Origin: Halovenus halobia
GTDB lineage: Archaea; Halobacteriota; Halobacteria; Halobacteriales; Haloarculaceae
Reading direction: 5' to 3'
NCBI RefSeq assembly: GCF_051414135.1
Contig: NZ_JBLKOA010000002.1
Coordinates: 186,001-250,000, forward strand
DNA length: 64,000 nucleotides
The translations under genes and the position numbers were made by a program. Positions 50,529 to 59,282 of this stretch are shown here, one piece after another. Under the pieces are notes generated by a model, which was not told the DNA's origin, searched no databases, and saw only the letters and a list, made by a program, of their open reading frames with translations. Numbering within the stretch: the stretch's first letter is position 1; each line of letters opens with the position of its first letter.

Positions 50529-50589
50529 CCGTGCTACGGCCTTCCACACTAAAAGCTTTCTTGCCGCGTCAGACAGGTGTCAGCCGCGC

Positions 50590-51198
50590 TCACTGTCGAA
50601 CAACGGTGCATCGGCCGTCGCTCGTCTCGACCTCGAAGCCGGCGTCACGCAGCCAGTCTGCAGCCGCACCGTTGCCGTGAAGCAACACCTCGGCGAGGTC
50701 CGCGCGTCGGTCGATATCGACGGCAAACCGAAACGAGTCGAGTGTCTGGACGGACGCACCACACTCGGCCGCGCGGTTGCGGTGTTTCTGGTAGGAGCCG
50801 TCGTGATAATCCACGCGAAACTCTGGATGACGAGTACAGAGCGCGTTCGTGCCGCCACCCAGTCCCGGCGCGAGGACGACGTCACCGTCGCCCCCGAGCA
50901 GGCGCTCGACGGTCTCCCCGGTCACCAGCGGCAGGTCAGCCATCACCACCGCGGCGGGCGTCGTCGATTCGAGAACGGCGTTGACGGCCTCGGTAAGGGG
51001 ACGTTCGTCGACGACAACCCGACAGGACCGGTCAACGTCGGCAGTGCTGAGCACCGTTGGCTGCTGTCCGGCGGCTCGAACCGCGGCCAGCACGTCAGAG
51101 AGCATCGCCGCAGCGAACTCGCGGCGCTGGTCGGGTGAAAAAACCGAGGAAAGGCGGGTGTTTGGGTCGCGCGGGTCGAACGGGACGAAGACGTCCAT
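50590..51198 (-). CDS. cofC: 2-phospho-L-lactate guanylyltransferase, CofC
   Basis: The 202-residue nucleotidyltransferase-fold protein starts MDVFVPFDPRDPNTRLSSVFS. It has the substrate-binding VVMADLPLVTGETVERLL and VLAPGLGGGTNALCTR. It activates 2-phospholactate (or a related triose phosphate) with GTP to give the donor used to attach the F420 side chain to FO. It lies on the same strand as cofG, 215 bp away. It is followed at 3 bp by the gene overlapping cetZ. Confidence 0.9.
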   Translation of the reverse strand: MDVFVPFDPRDPNTRLSSVFSPDQRREFAAAMLSDVLAAVRAAGQQPTVLSTADVDRSCRVVVDERPLTEAVNAVLESTTPAAVVMADLPLVTGETVERLLGGDGDVVLAPGLGGGTNALCTRHPEFRVDYHDGSYQKHRNRAAECGASVQTLDSFRFAVDIDRRADLAEVLLHGNGAAADWLRDAGFEVETSDGRCTVVRQ

Positions 51199-51201
51199 CG
51201 C

Positions 51202-51948
51202 CTACTGGAGTTTGTTTGTGTTCCGTGAGCGCTGGCTGTAGACGTAGTAGCCACCGCCAGCGAGCAGCAGCAGGACAACGACACCTGCGCCGACGAACAG
51301 CAGCGTCTGAGTCTGTTCGCTGCTCTCGGCGTCGTTAATGACCGATTCGGATTCAGTGATGGACTCCTCGAATTCGCCGCTGTTGTACAGCGTTCGGGCA
51401 GATGAGAGGGAATTGCTGTCCTCGCCGGCAACCTCAGAAGCCTCGTCGAGCTTGTTGCGGGCCTCTCGGCTCTGCTCGGTGTAGCGCTTCACGTCCCACG
51501 TCTCGATGACGCCACTTGCGCTATCGTTGACTCGGACAGCCACAAATTCCTCCTGTTCTGGGTTCTCGTAGCTGTACTGTTCGATCTCCGGCACCGAGCC
51601 GCTGGCCTCGATCTCGACTTCGTTGATGCCCTCTCTGTCGAGCGTGAGTTCGGCACTGCCCTGGCCGCTGTTCTGGATCTGCTCGCCCGACACTGTCGTG
51701 GCGGTGATCGTGATGCCAGCGTTATCGAACTCAGAGTCGACGACGAGCGTCCAACCTGGGTTCCGCTCCGCAAACGGCTCCTCCATAACGACAGTTGCCG
51801 TCTGCTGTTGGCCGACTTCCATCTCGTCGCTGACGCCGCTGTCGTCGAACGAGAAGGCTGCTGCTGTCCCGGCCGTCCCGAGTGAGACGGTGAGCAATAC
51901 CGCTAAAACGATGACCTTAGAAGAGTGGGTCCAGTTCATCTTCATCAT
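51202..51948 (-). CDS. Exported protein with signal peptide and C-terminal membrane helix, overlapping cetZ
   Basis: The protein is about 248 residues. It has an N-terminal signal sequence (HSSKVIVLAVLLTVSLGTAG), a beta-rich external domain (about 30-150), a helical charged region (QSREARNKLDEASEVAGED) and a C-terminal anchor (about 218-240) ending in R/N/K. I recognise no family. Its start lies inside the cetZ 3' end (several ATGs at 51939-51948), so it is probably translated after CetZ from the same mRNA. The exact start is uncertain. Confidence 0.7.
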   Translation of the reverse strand: MMKMNWTHSSKVIVLAVLLTVSLGTAGTAAAFSFDDSGVSDEMEVGQQQTATVVMEEPFAERNPGWTLVVDSEFDNAGITITATTVSGEQIQNSGQGSAELTLDREGINEVEIEASGSVPEIEQYSYENPEQEEFVAVRVNDSASGVIETWDVKRYTEQSREARNKLDEASEVAGEDSNSLSSARTLYNSGEFEESITESESVINDAESSEQTQTLLFVGAGVVVLLLLAGGGYYVYSQRSRNTNKLQ

Positions 51949-53086
51949 CTTCGACAAGGGCCTCTAAATTCTCTTCGCTCTCGTCCTGGATTTCGTCGAT
52001 ATTTTCTTGGGCTTCGATCGCGATCTGCTGGAGCTCCTTGATACGTGGCACGTTGTGCACACCGGACAGGAGCACCGCGGCGGCGACGTTGGGTTCGTCG
52101 ATCGGGTAGTCACCGCCACGAACTTCCATACTACCGGTCTGGTCTTCGAGCCACTTGCGGCCGCGTTCGATTCCTTTCCGGTTGAGGTGTTTCGGCGGGC
52201 CAGAGACCACGAGGAGGGCACGCTCTGCGCCTTCGATCTCACAGGGCAGTGTCAGTCGGCCAAGCGCCGCCTTCCGGACCAGCGAGGTGATCCGGTTGGT
52301 GGTGTTTGCCGACTCGATGTTGTCCTCGTCACCCTTGAATCGCGAGAGAAGCCCCCCAGAACCGGTCGTTTCGACACCTTCGGCGTCGTAGCCGACCGTC
52401 GAGACGCCACCGCCGGAGAGTGTGTTGATAATCTCCGAGGAGTCGACGACGCTCTCGGCGACGTTGTCGCCGGAGCCAACTTCGCCGGCCCCGAACAGCA
52501 CGCCAAAGCGGCGAACAATCTCGTCGTTAATCTCTTCGTAGCCGCCCTCGACCGACTCGCCGGTCTTTCGCCAGGCGTCGTTGTCGAAGACCAGCAGGTT
52601 GTCCACCTCACGGACGAACGTCTGGAAGGAGCGGGCTGCGTTGAGCGTGTAGATACCACCCTCGTCGCTGCCCGGGAGGACGCCGAGCCCGTAGACTGGC
52701 TCGGTGTAGATCCGTTTGAGGTGTTTCGCCAGCACCGGCGAACCGCCGGAGCCAGTCCCGCCGCCGAGTCCGGCGACGACGAGGAAGGCGTCGATCTCGT
52801 GAACAGGGATGTTGTCGATCGCACCCTGCACCTCGTCGATATCCTCTTCGGCGATTTCCGCGCCGAGTTCGTTGTCTGCACCCACGCCGTGGCCTTTCAC
52901 CCGAGCCTGTCCGATCAGGACTCGGTTGTCCTCGGGGATGTGTTCGAGGCCCATCAGGTCCGCCTTCGCGGTGTTAACCGCGATTGCAGAGCGGACGATG
53001 TTGCTGCCCGTGAGCTCGTCGTACTCGATAAATTTGTCGACGATTTTCCCACCCGCCTGTCCGAAACCGATCATCGCTAATTTCAT
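51917..53086 (-). CDS. cetZ: CetZ tubulin-superfamily protein
   Basis: The 389-residue protein starts MKLAMIGFGQAGGKIVDKF. It has the tubulin/FtsZ signature GLGGGTGSGGSP (about 107-116) and the GTPase T7-like loop region FGAGEVGSGDN. The C-terminal end is acidic (EDDEDELDPLF). The N-terminus and 390-residue length match the CetZ group, which controls cell shape and motility-form development in haloarchaea, rather than FtsZ1/FtsZ2. Its C-terminal codons overlap the next gene. A 6-bp inverted repeat is found 48-63 bp upstream of the start. Confidence 0.93.
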   Translation of the reverse strand: MKLAMIGFGQAGGKIVDKFIEYDELTGSNIVRSAIAVNTAKADLMGLEHIPEDNRVLIGQARVKGHGVGADNELGAEIAEEDIDEVQGAIDNIPVHEIDAFLVVAGLGGGTGSGGSPVLAKHLKRIYTEPVYGLGVLPGSDEGGIYTLNAARSFQTFVREVDNLLVFDNDAWRKTGESVEGGYEEINDEIVRRFGVLFGAGEVGSGDNVAESVVDSSEIINTLSGGGVSTVGYDAEGVETTGSGGLLSRFKGDEDNIESANTTNRITSLVRKAALGRLTLPCEIEGAERALLVVSGPPKHLNRKGIERGRKWLEDQTGSMEVRGGDYPIDEPNVAAAVLLSGVHNVPRIKELQQIAIEAQENIDEIQDESEENLEALVEDDEDELDPLF

Positions 53087-53133
53087 GTCTGGCTTTAGGC
53101 GAAACTATACCATCGCACACATAAGTGTTTTCC

Positions 53134-53149
53134 CCGAGCTATCGCTCGG
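53134..53149. promoter_or_regulatory. Inverted repeat upstream of cetZ
   Basis: CCGAGC (53134-53139) and GCTCGG (53144-53149) flank TATC. The site is 48-63 bp upstream of the cetZ ATG, where haloarchaeal operators or B-recognition elements often lie. No regulator can be named. Confidence 0.35.
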
Positions 53150-53239
53150 TAGAACGGCCAGCGCACGTACATCAACCTTGTGGCCAGTTCGAATTCTCGG
53201 AAATAATTCACGGACAGCAGCCGGACAGCGAACGGCGCG

Positions 53240-54127
53240 TCAGTGTACACCGAGATACGACGAGAGCGTGGTCAGCTCCGCGGATTCGACCCCGAAGGCT
53301 GATATATCATTTTCCGAAGTAGTGTTGTCGAATTTCAACGAGCGATACTGGTCCGGCCCCATCGGGAAGCCGGGAATTGCACCGGCAACGTTCAGCCCGA
53401 TTCCGGCCAGCGACATCGGCACAGAGACGATTTTGACCGACTTACCCTCTGACCGCCGGATGCGTTTCGCGACCTCGGCGAGTTCGAGTTGTTCTGGGCC
53501 GCCAATCTCGTACGTCTCGCCGACATGGTCGTCAGAGTCGATGCTATCCGCAAGCATCCCAACGAGGTCATCGACGTGAATGGGCTGGAATTTCGTCTTG
53601 CCGCCGCCGGGCAGCGGCGCGACTCCCGGCGGTGTGAGCTTTCGCGTAAAGGAGAGAAACTCACCGCCGTCACCGAAGACGACCGAGGGCCGGATAATGG
53701 TCCAGTCCAGCTCCGAGTCGCGGACCAACTTTTCGGCCTGCCCTTTGGCGCGGATGTAGTGTGTCGGCCCGTCAGGGTCGGCACCGAGCGCGCTCAACTG
53801 AACGAAATGGTCGACACCGTGTTTTTCGGCCGCGCGCAGGCAGTTCTCGGTCCCGCCGCGGTGCAAGCGGTCGTGCATCTCGTTGCCGCCTTTTGGCTCG
53901 AACAGCGGCGAGAGTGCGACCAGATTGTAGACCACGTCCTTGCCCTCGAAGGCCGGTTCGAGAGAGTCGTAGGCGGTCACGTCGCCCATCGCCGTCTCGA
54001 CGCCGTCTGGGATGGGTTCGTTGTCCGGACTCCGGGACAGGACCGTCACGTCGTGACCTCGTTCGAGGAGTGTCGCGCTGAGCGCAGTGCCGATGAATCC
54101 GCTGCCGCCGACAAGAAGTACCTGCAT
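53240..54127 (-). CDS. NAD(P)-binding atypical short-chain dehydrogenase (NDUFA9-like)
   Basis: The 295-residue protein has the Rossmann motif VLLVGGSGFIGTAL, a VVYNLVALSP strand and the TIIRPSVVFGDGG segment. It lacks the classic YxxxK catalytic pair. This pattern matches the atypical extended SDR group that includes complex I NDUFA9-like proteins and NmrA-like regulators. It may act as a redox sensor or epimerase-like enzyme; no substrate can be named. Confidence 0.83.
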   Translation of the reverse strand: MQVLLVGGSGFIGTALSATLLERGHDVTVLSRSPDNEPIPDGVETAMGDVTAYDSLEPAFEGKDVVYNLVALSPLFEPKGGNEMHDRLHRGGTENCLRAAEKHGVDHFVQLSALGADPDGPTHYIRAKGQAEKLVRDSELDWTIIRPSVVFGDGGEFLSFTRKLTPPGVAPLPGGGKTKFQPIHVDDLVGMLADSIDSDDHVGETYEIGGPEQLELAEVAKRIRRSEGKSVKIVSVPMSLAGIGLNVAGAIPGFPMGPDQYRSLKFDNTTSENDISAFGVESAELTTLSSYLGVH

Positions 54128-54220
54128 ACCCGAAGGTTGGGCTCGCGCCCGAATAAAGCTACCAGTCTCTCCCGGGTGAGACAGCGTTATCAGGAAGTAA
54201 CTCGAAAGCGGAGGTAACGT

Positions 54221-54565
54221 ATGGACTTCTGGATGAGTTCGGCCGTCGGGCTGGCAGCCGTCAATCTGCTCTTGCTGACGGCACTGGGAGCCGTCTGGCT
54301 GCGGAATTACCGAACCTTCCGGACAAATCTCTTGCTCGGCCTGCTACTGTTTGCGGGCGTGTTGGCCGTCGAGAATCTTGTCGCAATCGTGGCGTATCTC
54401 TCGACAGAGATGATATACGCAGGTGGGACAACGGCGATGTACGCTGTCGTTGGCCTCCGGGCGATGCAGTTCGTGGCGATTGCCTTCCTGACAGTCGTGA
54501 CGCTGTTCCCATCGGGACGGATTCTTCAGTCTATCCGGGGTGCACCCGGCGGCGAACATTCCTGA
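54221..54565 (+). CDS. Three-helix membrane protein, paralogue 1
   Basis: The 114-residue protein has three membrane helices (about 7-27, 37-58 and 76-98). It has the pattern AVWLRNYRTFRT between helices 1 and 2 and VGLRAMQFVAIAFLTVVTL at the end. The same pattern is found in the converging gene at 54568, so the two are paralogues. The function is unknown. Confidence 0.78.
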   Translation: MDFWMSSAVGLAAVNLLLLTALGAVWLRNYRTFRTNLLLGLLLFAGVLAVENLVAIVAYLSTEMIYAGGTTAMYAVVGLRAMQFVAIAFLTVVTLFPSGRILQSIRGAPGGEHS

Positions 54566-54567
54566 AC

Positions 54568-54858
54568 TTAGTCGAGGCTCACGTAGGTGAACGCCGCGAC
54601 GGCAATGAACTGTAGTGCGCGCATCGCCACCACCAGCACACCGATTGTCGGGTCGTCGACGAACAACATCTCCATCGTGAAGAAGTAGAAATACAGCGAG
54701 ATGAGATTCTCGACGAGCAAAACGAGACAGAATGCGAGCAGCCCCAGCGCGAGTGGTGTCTTGACCGCCCGATAACTCTGGAGCCAGATTACGCTGACGA
54801 CGAGCAACGCCGCGACAGTGAGCACGGACAGCCCAGCAGCGATTGCGAGTGTGTTCAT
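54568..54858 (-). CDS. Three-helix membrane protein, paralogue 2
   Basis: The 96-residue protein has the layout of the preceding gene: SVIWLQSYRAVKT after helix 1, a phenylalanine-rich second loop, and VAMRALQFIAVAAFTYVSLD at the end. It overlaps the winged-helix regulator gene by 4 bases and so belongs to its operon. This regulator-membrane protein pair recurs in haloarchaea and may sense something in the membrane. Confidence 0.78.
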   Translation of the reverse strand: MNTLAIAAGLSVLTVAALLVVSVIWLQSYRAVKTPLALGLLAFCLVLLVENLISLYFYFFTMEMLFVDDPTIGVLVVAMRALQFIAVAAFTYVSLD

Positions 54859-55130
54859 TCGAGATGCTCCGTGATGGATTCGAATTCGTCGGTGTGGTGC
54901 GTGAACTGGTCGGTCAGGAAGTACAGTTCGCCGTAGTCGTTGCCCCCCGGTTCGACAACATCGTGCTCTTCGAGCATGTCGAGGTGGTGGCGAACGCTGT
55001 TGTAGCCGATATCGAGGTTGTCGGCGAGTTGATTCGCGTTGCGCGGCTTCTCTTGAAGAAGGCGGATAATCCGGGCGCGGTTTTCACCACCCCTCGTCCC
55101 GGCAATCAGGTACCACAGCGCCTTCTCCAT
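54855..55130 (-). CDS. Winged-helix transcriptional regulator
   Basis: The 91-residue protein is a compact winged helix. It has RARIIRLLQEKPRNANQLADN, the recognition helix YNSVRHHLDMLEEHDVVEPGG and the wing ELYFLT. The NANQLAxxLxxxYxTVRHHL pattern is typical of the ArsR-like haloarchaeal regulators that sit before small membrane proteins. It lies 2 bp from a divergent-free region 183 bp before the histidine kinase gene on the plus strand. Confidence 0.87.
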   Translation of the reverse strand: MEKALWYLIAGTRGGENRARIIRLLQEKPRNANQLADNLDIGYNSVRHHLDMLEEHDVVEPGGNDYGELYFLTDQFTHHTDEFESITEHLE

Positions 55131-55313
55131 CTTGTAGGGGGTGAGTGTCGGACCACATAAATCTGCCCGGGTTCGGGCAACGGCACCGAATTCTAGACGG
55201 AGTTGAGTTGCAGTTTGAAAAATCTACTTTATACGCCAGTGTCTCGGTCAGCATATGTCACGAAGGGTCGGTGTCGCCAGTACATGTGCGTGGACTGCGC
55301 GGAGGGCAGACAG

Positions 55314-57056
55314 ATGAGTGCCGGCGAGGCACTTGGGACGGTCTCGGCAGTCACCGTCGGTCGAGTGCTGTTGATTGGGGCCAGTGTCGGGCTGGCGGCC
55401 GTTGGAATTCGTGTCTCCCGGAGGGACACTGGACCGGTCGGCCGACCGTTTCTCGTCTTGCTCGGATTACTCAGCACCACAGCGCTGTGTCTGGGTGTGA
55501 CTGCCGGCGCCGGAACGGCAAACAAGATGATCTGGCTGGGAACAAACCTCGCAATTCCGGCAGCATTGCTCGCGGTGAGCTGTCGCTACTACGGAATTAC
55601 CTTTGTCGACTCACGCCCACGGCTGGCTGGGGTCGTCGCCCCGCTCGTGGCCGGGGGCCTCGGCGGCGGACTGATCATCCTCGGGACCACCGCACAGACG
55701 TCCGGAACAGCCGCGCCAGTGGGTGCGCTCGCCGGGTTCCCCCCGCTGGTGTACGACGTGGCGACACGACTCACTCGCTTCGGCCGGTACTACACCGCGT
55801 CGCTGGTCGTCGTCGCCGTCGGTATCGTCGCCGTCAACGCCGGACGGTACGAACATCTCGACGCGCGACTGGCTGTCGCGCTGGCGTTCGGCGGCGGGTG
55901 GCCGTGGCTCGGGAACTTCGTCGTGCCAGAACTCGGTGCCGCCTTCGGTCCGGACGCGGCAATCGGTGCCCTCGCCGGTGGGTACGTGACAAGCCTCGCG
56001 GTGGCTGGGCTCGCCATCGGTCCGCTCGGGCTGTTCGACTCCTCGCCGGCAGCGGGGAATATCGGTCCAAATCACGCGCTGGATTCGATGGACGATACTG
56101 TGATTATCACCAACAACGAGGGGACAGTTCTCCGATTGAATGCTGTCGCTTGCGACCGTTTCGAGACCACTCCGCAGGCGTCGGTCGGGCAGAAACTATC
56201 GACGGTGGTTGGGCACTCGCCCTCGGCGCTGTCTGGTGAGACGCCAGTCACAATCGAGACGGCAGACGGTGCCCGGCAGTTTGCTGTCACGCGCTCGGCG
56301 GTGACTGATAACCGAGACATCGACCGCGGGACGGTCTACGTCCTACGAGACGTGACGAAAAAGCAGAATCGCGAACAGCGACTTGAAGTGCTCAACCGAG
56401 TCCTGCGACACAACCTGCGCAACGACGCGACGAGCATCATCGGTCGAGCACAACTGATCAGCGACGGGGACGGGGGTGCAGACTCTGCCGAGGAAATTAT
56501 CGATACGACGCGTGACCTCGTCGGCGTCGCCGAGAGCGCCCGCGATATCGACCAGATGATGGCGGCGACCCAGGCCGATAAAGAAGTCGAACTCGACCCC
56601 ATCGTCCAGCGAGTCACCGAGACAATCGGCTCGTCGTATCCAGCCGTCGAGGTTACGACGGCGGTGCCAGCGGATACGACAGTCGCGGCTAGCAAGCAGG
56701 TTATCGAGACGATTCTGCGAGAACTGCTCGAAAACGCGGCCGAGCACAACGACGCCGACCAGCCGTACGCAATCGTTTCGGCAGAGCGCACCGGCAACGG
56801 GTCGGTGACACTCGCTGTCTCGGACAACGGCCCGGGCGTGCCGGACCACGAGCGAGCAGTCCTCGACGCTGGCGAGGACCAACTCCAACACGGAAGCGGG
56901 CTGGGCCTCTGGGCAGTTCACTGGGGCGTGACGCGACTGGGCGGGAAACTTGCCATCTCGGAGAACACACCCCGCGGGACGACCGTAACCGTGACGCTGC
57001 CCACGACGAGCGCCAGCGAGTCAACCCCCGCCGTCCCGGAGCAGGCCGAGAGTTGA
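55314..57056 (+). CDS. Membrane histidine kinase with N-terminal multi-helix sensor and PAS domain
   Basis: The 580-residue product has about seven N-terminal helices (to about residue 240) and a PAS domain (about 255-345, starting NHALDSMDDTVIITNN). The dimerisation/phosphoacceptor helix holds H366 in RVLRHNLRNDATSI. The ATPase domain carries the N box ELLENAAEHND, G1 DNGPGVP and G2 GSGLGLWAV. No receiver domain is fused. The ATG at 55314 is preferred; earlier in-frame starts add a cysteine-rich stretch unlike the family. The cognate response partner is not in the window. Confidence 0.9.
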   Translation: MSAGEALGTVSAVTVGRVLLIGASVGLAAVGIRVSRRDTGPVGRPFLVLLGLLSTTALCLGVTAGAGTANKMIWLGTNLAIPAALLAVSCRYYGITFVDSRPRLAGVVAPLVAGGLGGGLIILGTTAQTSGTAAPVGALAGFPPLVYDVATRLTRFGRYYTASLVVVAVGIVAVNAGRYEHLDARLAVALAFGGGWPWLGNFVVPELGAAFGPDAAIGALAGGYVTSLAVAGLAIGPLGLFDSSPAAGNIGPNHALDSMDDTVIITNNEGTVLRLNAVACDRFETTPQASVGQKLSTVVGHSPSALSGETPVTIETADGARQFAVTRSAVTDNRDIDRGTVYVLRDVTKKQNREQRLEVLNRVLRHNLRNDATSIIGRAQLISDGDGGADSAEEIIDTTRDLVGVAESARDIDQMMAATQADKEVELDPIVQRVTETIGSSYPAVEVTTAVPADTTVAASKQVIETILRELLENAAEHNDADQPYAIVSAERTGNGSVTLAVSDNGPGVPDHERAVLDAGEDQLQHGSGLGLWAVHWGVTRLGGKLAISENTPRGTTVTVTLPTTSASESTPAVPEQAES

Positions 57057-57154
57057 GCGCTGAACTGAGCGTAACGGCGGGGCTGGTTGCTGGGTCGGCT
57101 GGCTGTCTCGGCGTACTGGCTGGTGGTCGCGGTTCCGCCGGTCCTCCCTGTGAC

Positions 57155-58162
57155 TCAGTTCGGCAGGACGCTAATCACCGATATTGCCTCGGCGAACACC
57201 CAGACGACAAACAGGATATAGCCACCGAGTAACAGGTAGGCCTCGCGGCTAGTCAGCAAGAGGCCAGTCCGCAGCGTCACGAACAACAGCGTCGTCGCAA
57301 TCGCCAGACAGGCCATCATCGGCGCTGCGATACCGAAGTCGATTGTCGCGGCTCCAAGCAAGAGAATGCCAGTGGGAATGACAACCAGCAGGTCGAAGAT
57401 GTTCGAGCCGACGACGTTCGCGATGCTGGCAACGTCGTCTTCCTTGCCGGCGGCCTGAATACTAACGAGCATGTCAGGAAGGCTGGTTGCTGCGGCGACG
57501 ATGGTCACGCCCCAGAGGAAATCTGAGGTGCCCGCTGTCTCGCCGATGTGAATCACTGCTTCGACGAGTCGTTCGACAGCCACGAGAATGACGAGTAATC
57601 CGGCAAGCAGCCAGCCCCACTGCTTGAGCACGTTGATACTGCTCGTGTCGGGCGTCTCGTTGTAATCGACGGTGTCCTGCCACTGCAAAAAGAGATAGAG
57701 CACGTAGACGACCAGCGGCACGGCGGCCAGCGGTCGAGTCAACCGTGCAGTCGCGGTGGCTTCGCCCGGATTGTAAATGAGCGCCAGCGCGAAGATGAGA
57801 AACAACACGACAACCGAGAGCATGTAGAACAGCGTCTCCTTGTGGACGAGCGTCCGTGTGGACTCCATGTCTCTGTCGGCGACCAGCACGGCAAGCGCCG
57901 GGATGACGAGAATATTGAAAATCGCCGAGCCGACAACTGCGCCGACGCCAAGTCCAAACGAGCCCGCGAGCGCGGCAAAGACCACACTCGCGAGTTCGGG
58001 AAAGCTCGACCCCGCAGCAGCGATGATACCGCCTTGCACGACCGGCGGAAGGTGGTAGTAGGTTGCCAGTTGGGCACTCGCGTCTTCGAGCCAGTCGCTG
58101 CCGAGCCAGATGGCAACGGTGGCGAGGACGACGACAGCGACCGACACGACCAGGTCAAGCAT
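57155..58162 (-). CDS. Sodium/calcium exchanger family membrane protein
   Basis: The 335-residue protein has about ten helices and both alpha-repeats of the CaCA family: about 50-90 (GSSFPELASVVFAALAG and VVGSAIFNILVIPAL) and about 225-270 (AATSLPDMLVSIQAAG and VVGSNIFDLLVVIPTG). The conserved Glu/Asp of each repeat (E in SFPEL, D in SLPDM) lie at the ion sites. It likely exports Ca2+ or another cation in exchange for Na+. Confidence 0.9.
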   Translation of the reverse strand: MLDLVVSVAVVVLATVAIWLGSDWLEDASAQLATYYHLPPVVQGGIIAAAGSSFPELASVVFAALAGSFGLGVGAVVGSAIFNILVIPALAVLVADRDMESTRTLVHKETLFYMLSVVVLFLIFALALIYNPGEATATARLTRPLAAVPLVVYVLYLFLQWQDTVDYNETPDTSSINVLKQWGWLLAGLLVILVAVERLVEAVIHIGETAGTSDFLWGVTIVAAATSLPDMLVSIQAAGKEDDVASIANVVGSNIFDLLVVIPTGILLLGAATIDFGIAAPMMACLAIATTLLFVTLRTGLLLTSREAYLLLGGYILFVVWVFAEAISVISVLPN

Positions 58163-58253
58163 CTGTGGAATCTTGACAGGCGACCCTATAAAAGCGGGCT
58201 GGTGTCGGTTCGAAGTGCAACTATCTTAACCACCGCCCGAGTACGCACGCCCA

Positions 58254-59282
58254 ATGACGAGTGTCAAGAACTTCCGGGTCGAGACGGCCGCGACCGGCAC
58301 GGAGCTCGGCCAGGGTGTTTTCGAGTTTACCGACGATTACTCGGTATTCGACTGGGGGAAGATGCCCGACCAGATTCCGGACAAGGGAGCCTCGCTCTGT
58401 ACAATGGGTGCGTTCAACTTCGAGCTGCTCGAATCTGAAGGAGTTGGAACACACTACCGCGGCGTCGTCTCCGAAAGCGAAGTTGTCGAGTTGGAGACGG
58501 CGCTGGACCGCGGTGACGCACCGCGGGAGATGGCAATCGACTTGACGATGGTGCCTGACCTGCCCTTCGAGGACGGGAGCTACGATTACGACGCATACTA
58601 CGAGTCGGTCGAGGACCACTATCTCATCCCGCTAGAAATTGTGTTTCGGAACCGTGTCCCGGTTGGTTCCTCGCTACGGAGTCGCTCCGACCCCGCCGAC
58701 CACGGCCTTTCGATGGACGAGTGGCCGGATGACCCCGTCGACCTGCCCGAGCCAGTGGTCGAGTTCTCGACGAAATACGAGAAACAGGACCGGTATCTCG
58801 ACCGGAGCGCGGCAGCCGATATTGCGGGACCTGCCGCAATCGAGAACCTGGAGTCAGTCGCTCGCGAGGTGAACCAGATTGTCACCGAACAGGCCGAGAC
58901 AGCGGGACTCGACCACCAGGACGGCAAAATCGAGTGTCTGTACGTCGACGGCGAGATTCGCGTCGCGGACGTCGTCGGCACCTTCGACGAGAACCGCTTC
59001 TCACGAGACGGCCAGCAAATCTCGAAGGAGGTCATCCGGCAGTACCACAAACGCACCCAACCCGAGTGGGTCGAGGCTGTGGGCGAGGCGAAACGCCGCG
59101 CCGACGAACAGGGTGTTGCCGATTGGAAAAACCTCTGTAAGCGCCAGCCAGAACCGCTCGACGAGGAAGTGATTCAGCTAGCCCGAGACCTCTACTGTGC
59201 CGGAACAAACGAGTACACCGGTACCGACGCCTTCGAGAGCCCACCGCTGTCGGACGTGCTTGCACGCGTCACTGACCTGTAG
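58254..59282 (+). CDS. purC: SAICAR synthetase
   Basis: The 342-residue protein has the PurC motifs GQGVFEFTDDYSVFDWGKMP with IPDKGASLCTMGAFNF, IPLEIVFRNRVPVGSSL and, later, EWVEAVGEAKR. It couples CAIR with aspartate in purine synthesis. The haloarchaeal form is longer than the bacterial enzyme (about 240 residues), with an extended C-terminal half. It overlaps the converging HTTM gene by 14 bases. Confidence 0.94.
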   Translation: MTSVKNFRVETAATGTELGQGVFEFTDDYSVFDWGKMPDQIPDKGASLCTMGAFNFELLESEGVGTHYRGVVSESEVVELETALDRGDAPREMAIDLTMVPDLPFEDGSYDYDAYYESVEDHYLIPLEIVFRNRVPVGSSLRSRSDPADHGLSMDEWPDDPVDLPEPVVEFSTKYEKQDRYLDRSAAADIAGPAAIENLESVAREVNQIVTEQAETAGLDHQDGKIECLYVDGEIRVADVVGTFDENRFSRDGQQISKEVIRQYHKRTQPEWVEAVGEAKRRADEQGVADWKNLCKRQPEPLDEEVIQLARDLYCAGTNEYTGTDAFESPPLSDVLARVTDL

